From Pithys albifrons albifrons (lineage: Eukaryota > Chordata > Aves > Passeriformes > Thamnophilidae): DNA of 64,000 nucleotides. Under the pieces are notes generated by a model. It searched no databases. It was not told the origin of the DNA and saw only the letters and a program-made list of their open reading frames with translations. Location of the stretch: positions 33,596,878 to 33,660,877 of the forward strand of contig NC_092467.1 of the NCBI RefSeq assembly GCF_047495875.1, read 5' to 3'. Of this stretch, positions 1 to 9,904 are shown in pieces (the first letter of the stretch is position 1; each line of letters begins with the position of its first letter). The position numbers and the translations under genes were made by a program.

Positions 1-143
1 CCCTCTGGCAGTGGGAAGCCATGCCCTGTGTCCTGTCCCTCCATCCCTTGTCCCAGGTCCCTCTCCAGCTCTCCTGGAGCCCCTTCAGGTACTGGAAGGC
101 CACCCTGGAGCCTTTTCTTGTCCAGGCTGAACAACTCCACAGA
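1..143 (-). mobile_element. CR1 LINE 3' fragment, cut by the window edge
   Basis: Plus-strand text reads the CR1 3' region backwards: a CTGGCAGTGGGAAGCC motif, then the CTCTCCAGCTCTCCTGGAGC motif, then TCCAGGCTGAACAACTCC. It is collinear with the longer copy at 58225..58735. The 3' terminus lies off the left edge. Confidence 0.85.
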
Positions 144-2848
144 ACAGATTCTAATGCTATTGAGGAGCTGTTTATCTGCAAATATGGTACAACCATTAAT
201 AACTGGAGCCCTGAAGCCTTGAGTGGGGTGTTCCTCACTCCAAATCCATGGATTCTGGAGGCACACACGGACATGGGGACCACGCTGTGTCTCCAGACCC
301 ACCAGCAGCAGAAGGAGCTGCAGGGCAGGTCTCACTTCAGGAAACCTGCAAATTCAGCCCAGTTTCCCTTTGTTTCACTCTTTAAACGTTGACTGGACTT
401 GACAAAGGTCTTGGCCAGATTATGGTCACTCAAGGAGGGTATTGAGTGTGTCAGAGGCTCCAGTCAGGCTCAAAGAAGGTGCTGCCCTGTCCTTCCCACA
501 GGGCTGAGGGGACACAGATGGGACTCTGAGCAGCTTTCAGGTGTCCTCTTGCTTTGTGCCCTCAATTAACCCCAAACTTTCTGGGGGTCTGTTCAAATGA
601 AATTGCATTTGGATAAAATAAATGTAATTTAAAAAGGAATAACAATTAAAAATAAAAGTATCCCAGACAGCTTTGGTCACGTCCTCCACTGCAGATCATT
701 CCAATACAAAGTGCAGATTCCACCCAGAGAACTCCAAACCCGGGTTCAATCATCCACAAGTTTTCTCTTTGCATTAGATTATTATTTCCTTTAACCTCAG
801 GAGTGGGTTTTTGTTTGGGGTGGGTTTTTTTGCTTTATCCCACACTGCTCCTGGCATTGCCATTTCACACAAGAAGCTGCTGAAAGACACTTTGGACTCT
901 GCTGAAGGCACCTTTTGCAAGACTCTCACGGGTCACAAAGCACCTCATTGCACCTAATTCCAATGTAACAGAACTAAGACCCTTCAGAGCCGAGAGGAAA
1001 CGATCGTTTTGTGTAGATCATTCTGTGCCTGCAGATTGCAGAAGATGGAAATTTCAGGCTCATAATGGAAATTCAGCTGCAGCCATGACTAAAGCCCCTC
1101 CAACAGGGCAGAGTGATGAGGCTCAGAGCAGCACAGCCCTGCTCCACTTCAGGCAAACCCCCCGGATTGCCATGCCTGGAAATGAGCTCCCCCACTAACG
1201 CAAACATTGCCATGGCTGGAGCTGCTCCAGAGGGGGAAAAGCCACTCATCCATATTTCAGAGCCAGGGATCCCCCACAGCTCATCTGAATGCCAGGAGAG
1301 ATGCAGATGTGGGAGGAATGGGATGAATGGATAAAACCCACAAACCCCGGAGAAAGCATTGGCACAGTCACTAATGAGGCGTTAATGAGTGGGGAAGGGC
1401 AGCTCCAGGGGTGCTCCCTGCTGGAGAGGGCGGTTCTTGGGGGCTGTCCCATGGAGCAAACCCCCCCGCCTGCCTCCCCCTCTAGAACTGGTTCTCCAAA
1501 CCTTTTGCTCCCTGAGCTGAGCAGGGACAGGATGGGAACAGTGGCTGGAACCAGCAAATTCACTTTATAAAGAACTGACACCCTTCTCGAGTGCCAGCGA
1601 TTTAAGAGAGTAATGGATTGTCACTTTGAGCTGGAAAGTGGCTGTTAGATGATTTTAGAAGTCTTTTGCATATTTATTTTGTCCCACTTTAAATAAATTT
1701 GGGGAAGATTTATCACGTTAGCTCCAAATGCAAGTCCCTCTTGGCCTGGCTGAGGAAACAAATTAGACTTCGCAAACATTGCAAAGACTGAATCAATACA
1801 TTAATATTTAGGGGACATTAAGGGGGTTTATTAAACAGAAAAAGGGCCCTGAGTATTACTTTGGGAACATGTTTAAATAAAATCCCGAGGTTGTGCTTTC
1901 TGACTGAATCTATAAATGGCATTTCCACAGATAACTGAACTCACATGCACCAGTCGAGTGCTGGTGTCTTACAGGAATGAGACGATGCCGGGAGGGCAGG
2001 ACAGGAGGGACAGCCGGGTCACACCACGGGCTCTGTCCCCAGAGGTGGCCCAGACCTGCCCAGCATGGGCTGCACTCAAATCAAAACTAAAATGGCAAGG
2101 AACTGATGGGAGAAAGGTTTAGTGTCACTGATTCCCCAGTTCTGGCCTGAGGGAAAGCACTGGTGGAACCAGGAGTTGGGATCCTGCAGGATGGAGAAGT
2201 CAGAGGGGGAACAGGGGGCAAAAAGGGCAGCAGAGTGTGGGGCTGACAGTGTGTGTGGATCTCTTAAGGTCTGAGGTGACTGATGAATGTGTCCTTAAGG
2301 AGCAGAGAGGGACCTGTACAATGTGGATGCCTCGTAACCAGTGGAATCTCTCCATGTGTGTGAGGGGAACCACTGACCAATGCTGTGCTGGCAGGTTGGA
2401 TACAGGAGTAGATAAAAGTGAAGCTGTTACCAAAAATCAAGTCCTTTCTCTTGGGTGAGCCTTGTGACCCCAGTGCAGCCTGAGCTGTCTCTGCCTCCTC
2501 AACCACCACTAAGCTGATCTACATCACCCCAATAAAGGCTGACCCCAGTAGCAGAGACTGGGGAGAGTTGGGGACTGGGTGGCAAAGGAACAAGGCTCTC
2601 ACCACACCCCAAAGGCTGAACCACAGACCTGTTCCTGTTGTGCATCCACAACAGACCCAACACACAGCCCTGAAACACCCTCTGCTCCAGACAGGGCAGG
2701 GGATGTTGGTGCTGCTGGCACAGGGGGTGCTGGTGCTGCTGGCACAGGGGCACCACCACACTCCTCCTCCATACTCAGGGCCACAGAGAGGTCAGGTCCT
2801 CAATTCTGGCATTAGGGACAAGCCTCGCTCCACAACATCACAGTTAAT
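144..2848. other. Single-copy intron 2 sequence
   Basis: No gene, mobile element or long array seen. Composition alternates: AT-rich at about 590-660 and 1590-1910, GC-richer elsewhere. A two-copy 24-bp direct repeat built on GGTGCTGCTGGCACAGGGG lies at 2705..2752. Short open frames here overlap on both strands and match nothing I recognise. Confidence 0.6.
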
Positions 2849-3075
2849 GGGACATTGGGAAGGAATTCCTGGCTGGGAGGGTGGGCAGGCCCTGGCACAG
2901 GTGCCCAGAGAAGCTGTGGCTGCCCCAGCCCTGGGAGTGTCCCAGGCCAGGCTGGACAGGGCTTGGAGCACCCTGGGCTGGTGGGAGGTGTCCCTGCCCA
3001 TGGCAGGGGTGGAATGAGGTGGGCTTTGAGGTCCCTTCCTCCCTTCCAAGCCAAAGCAGTCTGGGATTTGTGCCA
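2849..3075 (+). mobile_element. CR1 LINE 3' end
   Basis: Runs in sense from GGGAAGGAATTCCTGG through the GGGCAGGCCCTGGCACAGG block and the GGAGGTGTCCCTGCC block to GAGGTCCCTTCC, close to the CR1 3' terminus. The terminal octamer repeat is degenerate. 5'-truncated, as is usual for CR1. Confidence 0.88.
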
Positions 3076-4184
3076 GTCCTGCAGAAGTGCCCCCTTAGCT
3101 GGGGTTTGCTCTTCCTCCCTGGGAGCCACACAAGTGCATTATTAAACCCTCATTTCACTGTGTTCAAGAGAACAATCTCTGTCAGGGTTCTTTGTCCATC
3201 TGACCAGCACTTGGCAGCTGAGGTCCCTCTGCCATCCTGCTGTGCCCTCTGTGTCCCTGGAGGCCCAGCCACGACTCCTGAGCTGCCCTCTGTGCCCACA
3301 GTCCAAGAGCATCACCACCATGTCCTGCCCAGAGGGACAGGGCACTCTCAAGGACAGTTCTAAACATGTCTTAATATTTTTGCCAGCTGAAAGACAAACA
3401 CAGCTTGGAGGATGCAATTTAGACTTTGATAGAATAAATGTCATATTAGAAATGGCAAAAATTGCAACCTTTCGGAGAAAAATTATAAGCAATCGAGGGT
3501 GGAAAGAGGGATTGCAATTTTATCTTTTCCTGTGGCAAACATCTGATGTTTCAATCATCTGCAGCTCATGACTGTGCAGATCAAGCATCTGGCACTGGGG
3601 TAGACTGAGTTGATTACAAGCTCCTATCATCTAAACTTTTAATTAATTACTTCGTAATTCTCACTTCTTTTTAATAAGGTCACTGAAATAAAGTTAACTG
3701 GATTACCTTCCTCCCTGTCATGCAGGTTTTTTATCACAGATGTAAATGTGGGCTAAAGATACACTTTCTGTTTTGTTTTTTATTAACAACCTCAGTTAAT
3801 TTCCTTGGCACGAAAAGGAGCAACGGTAACAAGTGCCAATGATGAAGACTGAGCTGGTGGTCTCCTCGAGGTGATGTGCTGGCTGTGGCACAGGGATTTG
3901 GGCAGGGATTGGGCAGACAGGGACTCCACCTGCAGCCCTGCCAGAGACTCCTGATGGCATCTCTGATGGGCAGTGCCAAAGCCTGCCTGGGTGTCCCTGT
4001 CCCCAGGATGGGCAGCGAGGGAGAGGCTGCTGCTTCCCTTGTTCACTGCTCATGGGGCTTGTCTGTGTCTTACTCATGGAAATTAAGGCACCTTTAACCT
4101 ATTAAAATGTGTTTAATTACTTCTATGAATATGAAACTATCAGCCCAAAAAGCAGAGAAGAGGATATTTAAAATAGCAGCTCCT
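3076..4184. other. Single-copy intron 2 sequence
   Basis: No gene seen. An AT-rich patch at about 3610-3800 holds several TAATTA-type motifs (TTAATTAATTACTTCGTAAT at 3640) that could be homeodomain sites. This is suggestive only. Confidence 0.55.
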
Positions 4185-5233
4185 GGCAAGGCAGGGCAGG
4201 GCAGGGCAGGGCAAGGCAGGGCAGGGCAAGGCAGGGCAGGGCAAGGGCAAGGCAGGGCAGGGCAAGGGCAAGGCAGGGCAGGACAAGGGCAAGGGCAAGG
4301 GCAAGGGCAAGGCAGGGCAAGGGCAAGGGCAAGGGCAGGGCAGGGCAGGGCAGGGCAGGGCAGGGCAGGGCAAGGGCAGGGCAGGGCAGGGCAGGGCAGG
4401 GCAAGGCAGGGCAGGGCAGGGCAGGGCAAGGGCAAGGCAGGGCAAGGGCAAGGGCAAGGGCAGGGCAGGGCAAGGGCAGGGCAGGGCAGGGCAGGGCAGG
4501 GCAGGGCAAGGGCAAGGGCAGGGCAAGACAGGGCAAGGCAGGGCAGGGCAGGGCAGGGCAGGGCAAGACAGGGCAAGGCAGGGCAGGGCAGGGCAGGGCA
4601 GGGCAAGGCAGGGCAGGGCAAGGCAGGGCAGGGCAAGGGCAAGGGCAGGGCAAGACAGGGCAAGGCAGGGCAGGGCAGGGCAGGGCAGGGCAGGGCAAGG
4701 CAGGGCAGGGCAGGGCAGGGCAAGGGCAAGGGCAGGGCAAGGCAGGGCAAGGGCAAGGGCAAGGGCAAGGCAGGGCAGGGAAGGGCAAGGGCAAGGCAGG
4801 GCAGGGCAAGGGCAGGGCAGGGCAGGGCAAGGGCAAGGCAGGGCAGGGCAGGGCAGGGCAAGGGCAAGGCAGGGCAGGGCAGGGCAGGGCAGGGCAAGGG
4901 CAGGGCAGGGCAGGGCAGGGCAAGGCAGGGCAAGGGCAAGGGCAAGGCAGGGCAGGGCAGGGCAAGGCAGGGCAAGGGCAAGGCAGGGCAGGGCAAGGGC
5001 AAGGGCAAGGGCAGGGCAGGGCAGGGCAAGGCAGGGCAGGGCAGGGCAAGGCAGGGCAGGGCAAGGGCAAGGGCAAGGCAGGGCAGGGCAGGGCAAGGGC
5101 AAGGGCAAGGGCAAGGCAGGGCAAGGGCAAGGCAGGGCAAGGGCAAGGGCAAGGCAGGACAAGGGCAAGGCAAGGCAGGGCAGGGCAAGGGCAAGGGCAA
5201 GGCAGGGCAAGGGCAAGGCAAGGCAGGGCAAGG
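4185..5233. repeat. GGGCA/GGGCAA minisatellite, about 1.05 kb
   Basis: Irregular mixture of 5-mer GGGCA and 6-mer GGGCAA units, with rare GGACAA variants. The plus strand is strongly G-rich and repeatedly satisfies the G-quadruplex pattern with 2-base loops (GGGCAGGGCAGGGCAGGG). Its right end runs directly into a CR1-like copy (5234..5762). The other copy of that element (20067..20750) keeps only one short seed, GGGCAAGGCAGGGCAAGG, at the same place. Stop-free in several frames on both strands, but not a gene. Confidence 0.97.
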
Positions 5234-5762
5234 CTCTCCCACCCACAGAGCTCCCTGAGACACACCTGCTCCCCTCTGCTCCTGCACTTGCCTCCTCAGT
5301 GTTCAGGAGACAAACCAAAGGGAGCAGGGACAGCACAGGGAGCAAGGGCTTCAAGCTGAGGGAGGAATCACGAGTGACCCATTGACTTCTTTTGTGAACT
5401 CCTCCAGGGCTGGGGATGCCACCACCTCCCTGGGCAGCCCCTGCCAGTGCTGCCCACCCTTTCCAGGCAGAAATTCCTGCTGCTGTGCCCCCTGCCTCTG
5501 CCCTGGCCCAGCCTGAGGCCGTGCCCTCTGCTCCTGTCCCTGTTCCCTGGGGCACAGCCCGACACCCCCCCCCCACCCCGGCTCCCCCTCCTGGCAGAAG
5601 GTCCCCCCTGAGCCTCCTTTTCTCCAGCTGAGCCCCCCCAGCTCCCTCAGCCCCTCCTGCTGCTCCAGCCCCTTCCCAGCTCCCTCAGCCCCTCCTGCTG
5701 CTCCAGCCCCTTCCAACTCTGTTCCCTTCCTGGACCTGAGAAGCACAAACACTTCTGCAATC
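5234..5762 (-). mobile_element. CR1-like LINE 3' region, copy 1 of a near-identical pair
   Basis: Read on the minus strand it contains the CR1 motif CCTGGAAAGGGTGGGCAG and GGCTGCCCAGGGAGGTGGTG, followed by about 190 bp of unusual 3' tail that ends against the GGGCA array. It matches 20067..20560 base for base over long stretches, including the tail. An internal 38-bp tandem duplication starts at 5640 and 5678, and a run of C lies near 5566-5575. Confidence 0.82.
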
Positions 5763-6502
5763 CCTGACCACTGCCAGGAAAACCACGTGGTGAAGGGTCC
5801 CGACACCTCCAAGGAAGGTCATGACAAGGACTGGGAGGTTTTTTAGCCATACTAATAAAATAATGCTCTTTAATACACTTAACTCGGAGCTGCAGCCCAA
5901 CATTCCTACAAACCACGGGGTTCCAAAGGTCCCATGGATAAGGATAATTAGTTTGGGAAGTGTTTCACAGCCATTCTTTGCCAGGGATTTCCATGTGCCA
6001 TATGGATTAATAGGGATTGCCATTTCAATCCTTCTCTTTTATATTCATTGCCTTATTACTCATAAAAATGCAAAAGAAAATGTTAATGATGATTGCACCA
6101 AAGACTAATAAGTTAAAGCCTTAGGTTATACTTTGCATTTCTGAAGATATAAATGCAATTGCTTAATAATTATGCATATTTTTAACTATTGAGTTATTAT
6201 TTCTCTATATGCTTGTAGTTAGTCTAATTAATTTTAAGCTTCTGTTGATATATTTTACACATGCAATTAATTTCAACTTGGATTTTTAGCCCTTGCACGA
6301 GGGCATTAATTATTAGAAAGACAATCAAAGCTGAAAATTGTTCACCCTGGAACAACACAATAAATATTAAACCCACATGTGCAACAGTGACATTGCTGCT
6401 CTCGAGTCCTTCGAGCAGAGAACGGGCACAGAAACAAAGGGGCTGGTCTGACCCCCACACTGAGAGTTGGGGGTGCTGGGGGAAAAGTGCACGGGGGGAA
6501 AC
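5763..6502. other. AT-rich single-copy intron sequence
   Basis: From about 5830 to 6400 the sequence is AT-rich and repeat-free, with many TTAATTA-like words, between two large GC-rich or purine arrays. No coding potential is convincing. It is a candidate conserved non-coding element. Confidence 0.5.
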
Positions 6503-7224
6503 GGGAAGGGAGGAGGGAAGGGAGGAAGGAGGGAGGGAGAGAAGGAGGGAAGGGAGGAAGGAGGGAGAGAAGTAGGGAAGGGAGGAAGGAGGGAAGGAAG
6601 GAGGGAGGGAGGAAGGAGGGAAGGAAGGAGGGAGGGAGGGAGGGAGGGAGGGAGGGAGGGAGGGAGGGAGGGAGGGAGGGAGGGGAGGAAGGAAGGAAGG
6701 AAGGAAGGAAGGAAGGAAGGAAGGAAGGAAGGAAGGAAGGAAGGAAGGAAGGAAGGAAGGAAGGAAGGATGGAAGGAAGGAAGGAAGGAAGGAAGGAAGG
6801 AAGGAAGGAAGGAAGGAAGGAAGGAAGGAAGGAAGGAAGGAAGGAAGGAAGGAAGGAAGGAAGGAAGGAAGGAAGGAAGGAAGGAAGGAAGGAAGGAAGG
6901 AAGGAAGGAAGGAAGGAAGGAAGGAAGGAAGGAAGGAAGGAAGGAAGGAAGGAAGGAAGGAAGGAAGGAAGGAAGGAAGGAAGGAAGGAAGGAAGGAAGG
7001 AAGGAAGGAAGGAAGGAAGGAAGGAAGGAAGGAAGGAAGGAAGGAAGGAAGGAAGGAAGGAAGGAAGGAAGGAAGGAAGGAAGGAAGGAAGGAAGGAAGG
7101 AAGGAAGGAAGGAAGGAAGGAAGGAAGGAAGGAAGGAAGGAAGGAAGGAAGGAAGGAAGGAAGGAAGGAAGGAAGGAAGGAAGGAAGGAAGGAAGGAAGG
7201 AAGGAAGGAAGGAAGGAAGGAAAG
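6503..7224. repeat. Long purine tract: (GGGA)n then (GGAA)n, about 720 bp
   Basis: The left third is GGGA/GGAAGGAGG-type sequence. From about 6685 to 7223 it is an almost perfect GGAA repeat of about 135 units, with one substitution (GGAT near 6770). In the NEGR1 transcript it becomes a pyrimidine tract (CCUU)n starting about 210 nt after the exon 2 donor. Mirror-symmetric polypurine tracts can form triplex DNA, and the length is likely polymorphic. Confidence 0.98.
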
Positions 7225-7407
7225 GCTCTACAGTGAATGATGGTTCCCTTCTATAAAGAAGACCTTTCTCCTCCATCTCCACAAGGAAGACAGGAATGAA
7301 GTAAGGATGGATGGAAGGAAAGAAGGACAGAAAGAAGGGCTCCAAGGTGGGCTTGGATGACGATGGTTCCCTTCTATACAGAAGACCTTTCTCCTCCATC
7401 CCCATGG
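7225..7407. repeat. Tandem duplication of about 123 bp beside the exon 2 donor
   Basis: The 42 bases at 7239..7280 recur at 7362..7403 with two differences (shared words GATGGTTCCCTTCTATA and GAAGACCTTTCTCCTCCAT). The copies are 123 bp apart and are separated by a decayed GGAA-like stretch (about 7295-7340). The right copy ends about 25 bp from the donor at 7434. Confidence 0.9.
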
Positions 7408-7425
7408 GGCTGTGGAGGTGGCCCA

Positions 7426-7435
7426 GACACGCACC
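7426..7435 (-). other. NEGR1: 5' splice site (donor) of NEGR1 exon 2
   Basis: The minus-strand junction reads CAAG|GTGCGTG. The GT lies at 7434-7433 and follows the last exon base at 7435. It departs from the GTAAGT/GTGAGT consensus at intron position +4 (C instead of A), so it is an average donor. Reading past it gives an open frame through intron 2 into the TTCC tract, which is not a real product. Confidence 0.85.
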
Positions 7436-7667
7436 TTGCACAGTGAGGTGCACCTGCATGGTCCTGGGCGTGTGCTGGGTCTGCACAGAGCAGGTGTAGG
7501 GGCCGTCGTCGGTCACGTCCACGTCCTGGATCTGCAGACTGTACTCCCTGTGGTTGGCCGGGGCGATGGACACGCGGGGATCCACCGACCACTTGTCACT
7601 GCCAGCAAAGATGATGCTGGAGCGGTTCAGCCAGGCCCCTTTGGAGGCTCCATCTTCCAGGTAACAC
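7435..7667 (-). CDS. NEGR1: NEGR1 exon 2: most of the first Ig domain of neuronal growth regulator 1 (partial gene)
   Basis: NEGR1 is a GPI-anchored IgLON adhesion protein of neurons that acts in cell contact and neurite outgrowth. Read on the minus strand, the exon completes one Arg codon (AG|G), then gives 77 full codons from [10 protein letters not shown] to [12 protein letters not shown], and ends one base into the next codon. Exon residue 1 is the B-strand Cys, W12 the core Trp, N14-R15-S16 an N-glycosylation sequon, and D53-x-G55-x-Y57-x-C59 the F-strand Ig motif. The stretch [20 protein letters not shown] matches NEGR1 as I remember it. Paralogues LSAMP, NTM and OPCML have VDVYDEG here, and NTM and OPCML have TDNHPKTS downstream. 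By my count 64 of 77 third codon positions are G or C (83%). Length, phases (2 in, 1 out) and splice sites fit a normal internal exon. Signal peptide, Ig2, Ig3 and GPI signal lie outside the window. Confidence 0.95.
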
Positions 7668-7700
7668 CTGTGGAAAGGGTGGAATCATCAGCATGGAAAC
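7668..7700 (-). other. NEGR1: 3' splice site (acceptor) of NEGR1 exon 2
   Basis: On the minus strand the exon is preceded by ATTCCACCCTTTCCACAG, a short pyrimidine-rich stretch ending in CAG. A CTGAT match to the branch-site consensus places a candidate branch-point A at 7689, 22 bases before the exon. The pyrimidine tract is short and interrupted, so the site looks moderate rather than strong. This is a prediction from sequence only. Confidence 0.85.
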
Positions 7701-8170
7701 AGGAGCAGTCAAATCTAAATGCTCCTGATTTTCAGAGTGAACTGTAATATATCAGAGTTGAACCTCAAACCAGGAGTCATTTGTTGAGCTGAACCTCAAA
7801 CATGAGTCATTTGTCAATTCAAAGTCATCCTAAACCCAAAAGGCCACCTTACAACATAATGATCACCAACATATTTTCCTTCTCTGTTCTTCCTTTCTGG
7901 TTTTCCTGCTGGGGGAGGTTGGTTGAGCAGTGGGAAAAAAGTCTCAGTTATTTCTACCTGGTCTGGATCAGCCCTTTCTCCTCCAGGCTCAGCCCATGAG
8001 GATTAGAAGCACCATGTGGTCCCATGAAAAATTACATCCCTCTTCCTAAGGCACTACCACCTTCTGCTTGTTGGAGAAGGAACCAAGAGACCCCTTCCAC
8101 CATGGAATAGAAGGACATTGCAAATCAAAACCAATTTTTTTTTCTTTTCAAAGGGTTCGTGAAATGACAA
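7668..8170. other. Single-copy start of the intron 1 part next to exon 2
   Basis: Beyond the acceptor and branch site, nothing recognisable. A word GAGTCATTTGT recurs near 7775 and 7803, a short local duplication. Confidence 0.55.
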
Positions 8171-8362
8171 AATCCCAGACTGGTTTGGGCTGATGGAACA
8201 TCAAAGCCCATCCAGTGCCACCCTTGCCATGGGCAGGGACACCTCCCACCAGCCCAGGCTGCTCCAAGCCCTGTCCAGCCTGGCCTGGGACACTCCCAGG
8301 GCTGGGGCAGCCACAGCTTCTCTGGGCACCTGTGCCAGGGCCTGCCCACCCTCCCAGGGAGG
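8171..8362 (-). mobile_element. CR1 LINE 3' fragment
   Basis: Antisense on plus: AATCCCAGACTGGTTTGGGC, then the CAGGGACACCTCCCACCAGC and GGGCACCTGTGCCAGGGCC blocks, ending at CACCCTCCCAGGGAGG. Both ends are close to those of other copies in this window. Confidence 0.88.
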
Positions 8363-9160
8363 AAACAAGTTATTAGAGTCACTGTTGTTAATTATATTCA
8401 AGACAAAGCAAACACACACTCAGTTCTCCTGGATTTCCCTGCTGATGACAAGATTCAGTATCAAGCTCAGTTCTACTAACACTTCATAAGACCTTTGATG
8501 TGGAAGTGACTCCAGTGGAAGTCATGACTTTATTATGTCCCATGTCAGCTTTTGTACAATTATTATCAGAACAACCACCACAAATAGTTCTCTTTGGGGT
8601 ATAACCATCACCTCAGTCCCTCAGCCCCAGCATCCCACCAACCAGGAGCAGAAGGACTCCAGACAGATCCTCTTCCTACTGCATTTTAGTTCCTCCACAA
8701 AGTAAAGATTTGGGTTGTTGTGGTAACTTTAAACGATTAAAAAGTGCAGCAGGAGAATGAAAACATGAATGTCTGACAAGTCTGACAGTGTTGTATCTCC
8801 AGGGGGTGAGGAGGGCACTGGATTGCAGGGAATTGTGAGCTGGATGTGCCATGGAGGTCCTGCAAACACACTGAATCTCAGCAGGGAGAAGCACAAAGAA
8901 CAGGGGCTGTTGCAAAATCTAATTTGTAGCCAATTCACCAGCTGTGGAATCACAAACCACTCGGAGCATTAAAGGTCAGTGTTAATTGAAACTCCTTTCT
9001 GGAGATGTGCAACCTCAAACCAGCCCCAAAGAGGGCCAGAAGCTCCTCAGGGATCAGTGCTCACTGTGCTGCTGGTGCCAGTCTGTGTTGGGCAGCAGGA
9101 AACGTTCGGAATTTCACTTGGAAGGAACTTTGTCTCTCAAGGTGCAACAGCTCCCAGCAC
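8363..9160. other. Single-copy intron sequence
   Basis: No gene, mobile element or array seen. The GC-rich minisatellite to the right begins abruptly near 9161. Confidence 0.55.
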
Positions 9161-9782
9161 TGGGGGGAGAACACAGAGCTCTGGAACTCGGGTGGGAATG
9201 GGGATGCCAGATGGGAGGGAAGTGGGAGAACACAGAGCTCTGGAACTCGGGTGGCACAGCAGGAGATGGGAATGGGGATGCCAGATGGGAGGGAAGTGGG
9301 AGAACACAGAGCTCTGGAACTCGGGTGGCACAGCAGGAGATGGGAATGGGGATGCCAGATGGGAAGTGGGAGAACACAGAGCTCTGGAACTCGGGTGGCA
9401 CAGCAGGAGATGGGAATGGGGATGCCAGATGGGAGGGAAGTGGGAGAACACAGAGCTCTGGAACCTCAGGTGGGAATGGGGATGCCAGATGGGAAGTGGG
9501 AGAACACAGAGCTCTGGAACTCGGGTGGCACAGCAGGAGATGGGAATGGGGATGCCAGATGGGAAGTGGCAGAACACAGAGCTCTGGAACTCGGATGGCA
9601 CATCAGGAGAGGGCAATGGGGGATGCCAGATGGGAAGTGGCAGAACACAGAGCTCTGGAACTCGGATGGCACATCAGGAGAGGGCAATGGGGGATGCCAG
9701 ATGGGAAGTGGGAGAACACAGAGCTCTGGAACTCGGATGGCACATCAGGAGAGGGCAATGAGGGATGCCAGATGGGAAGCTG
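9161..9782. repeat. Minisatellite with 70-74 bp unit, about 9 copies
   Basis: Each unit holds GGATGCCAGATGGGA, GAACACAGAGCTCTGGAACT and CACAGCAGGAGA or CACATCAGGAGA. The GATGCCAG landmarks at 9203, 9277, 9351, 9421, 9481, 9551, 9622, 9693 and 9764 give spacings of 74, 74, 70, 60, 70, 71, 71 and 71. One unit lost about 12 bp. The right-hand units form a second subtype (CGGATGGCACATC). All three plus frames are open, with no coding meaning. Confidence 0.96.
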
Positions 9783-9904
9783 CACCAGAGCTGAGGATCA
9801 GCTGCTGCACACAGAGGCAAACCCAGTGGCATGAGGGGAGGTGGGTAAAAAGGATCTCAGGAGATGCTCTAGATATTAAATGGAAGTGATGGGTTTGGGA
9901 GGTT

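Larger units (their letters stand above)
1..7434 (-). other. NEGR1: NEGR1 intron 2 (part), phase 1
   Basis: The sequence left of the exon is downstream in the transcript. The next exon (Ig2) is not present, so the intron continues off the left end. It holds two CR1 fragments, a further CR1-like copy, the GGGCA array and the large GGAA tract. Confidence 0.8.

Noticed and set aside
2568..3017. A 149-codon plus-strand open frame
   Set aside because: Its second half is CR1 3' non-coding sequence, and the same CR1 text gives similar frames at 9950, 30029 and 60899.
4094..5576. Long open frames on both strands over the GGGCA array
   Set aside because: The pentamer/hexamer repeat has no stop codons in several frames. 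Low-complexity translation with no gene features.
5234..5762. An endogenous retroviral LTR
   Set aside because: No TG...CA ends, polyadenylation signal or primer-binding site seen. Most of the segment aligns with CR1 3' text.
6224..7585. A 453-codon minus-strand open frame that begins in the NEGR1 exon and runs into leucine-proline-serine-phenylalanine repeats
   Set aside because: It reads through a good splice donor at 7434 into the TTCC tract. Only 7435..7667 is coding. The rest is stop-free simple sequence.
7435..7667. Assigning the exon to LSAMP, NTM or OPCML
   Set aside because: Those IgLON paralogues have VDVYDEG (and NTM and OPCML TDNHPKTS) at this place. The exon has VDVTDDG and [16 protein letters not shown], which fits NEGR1.
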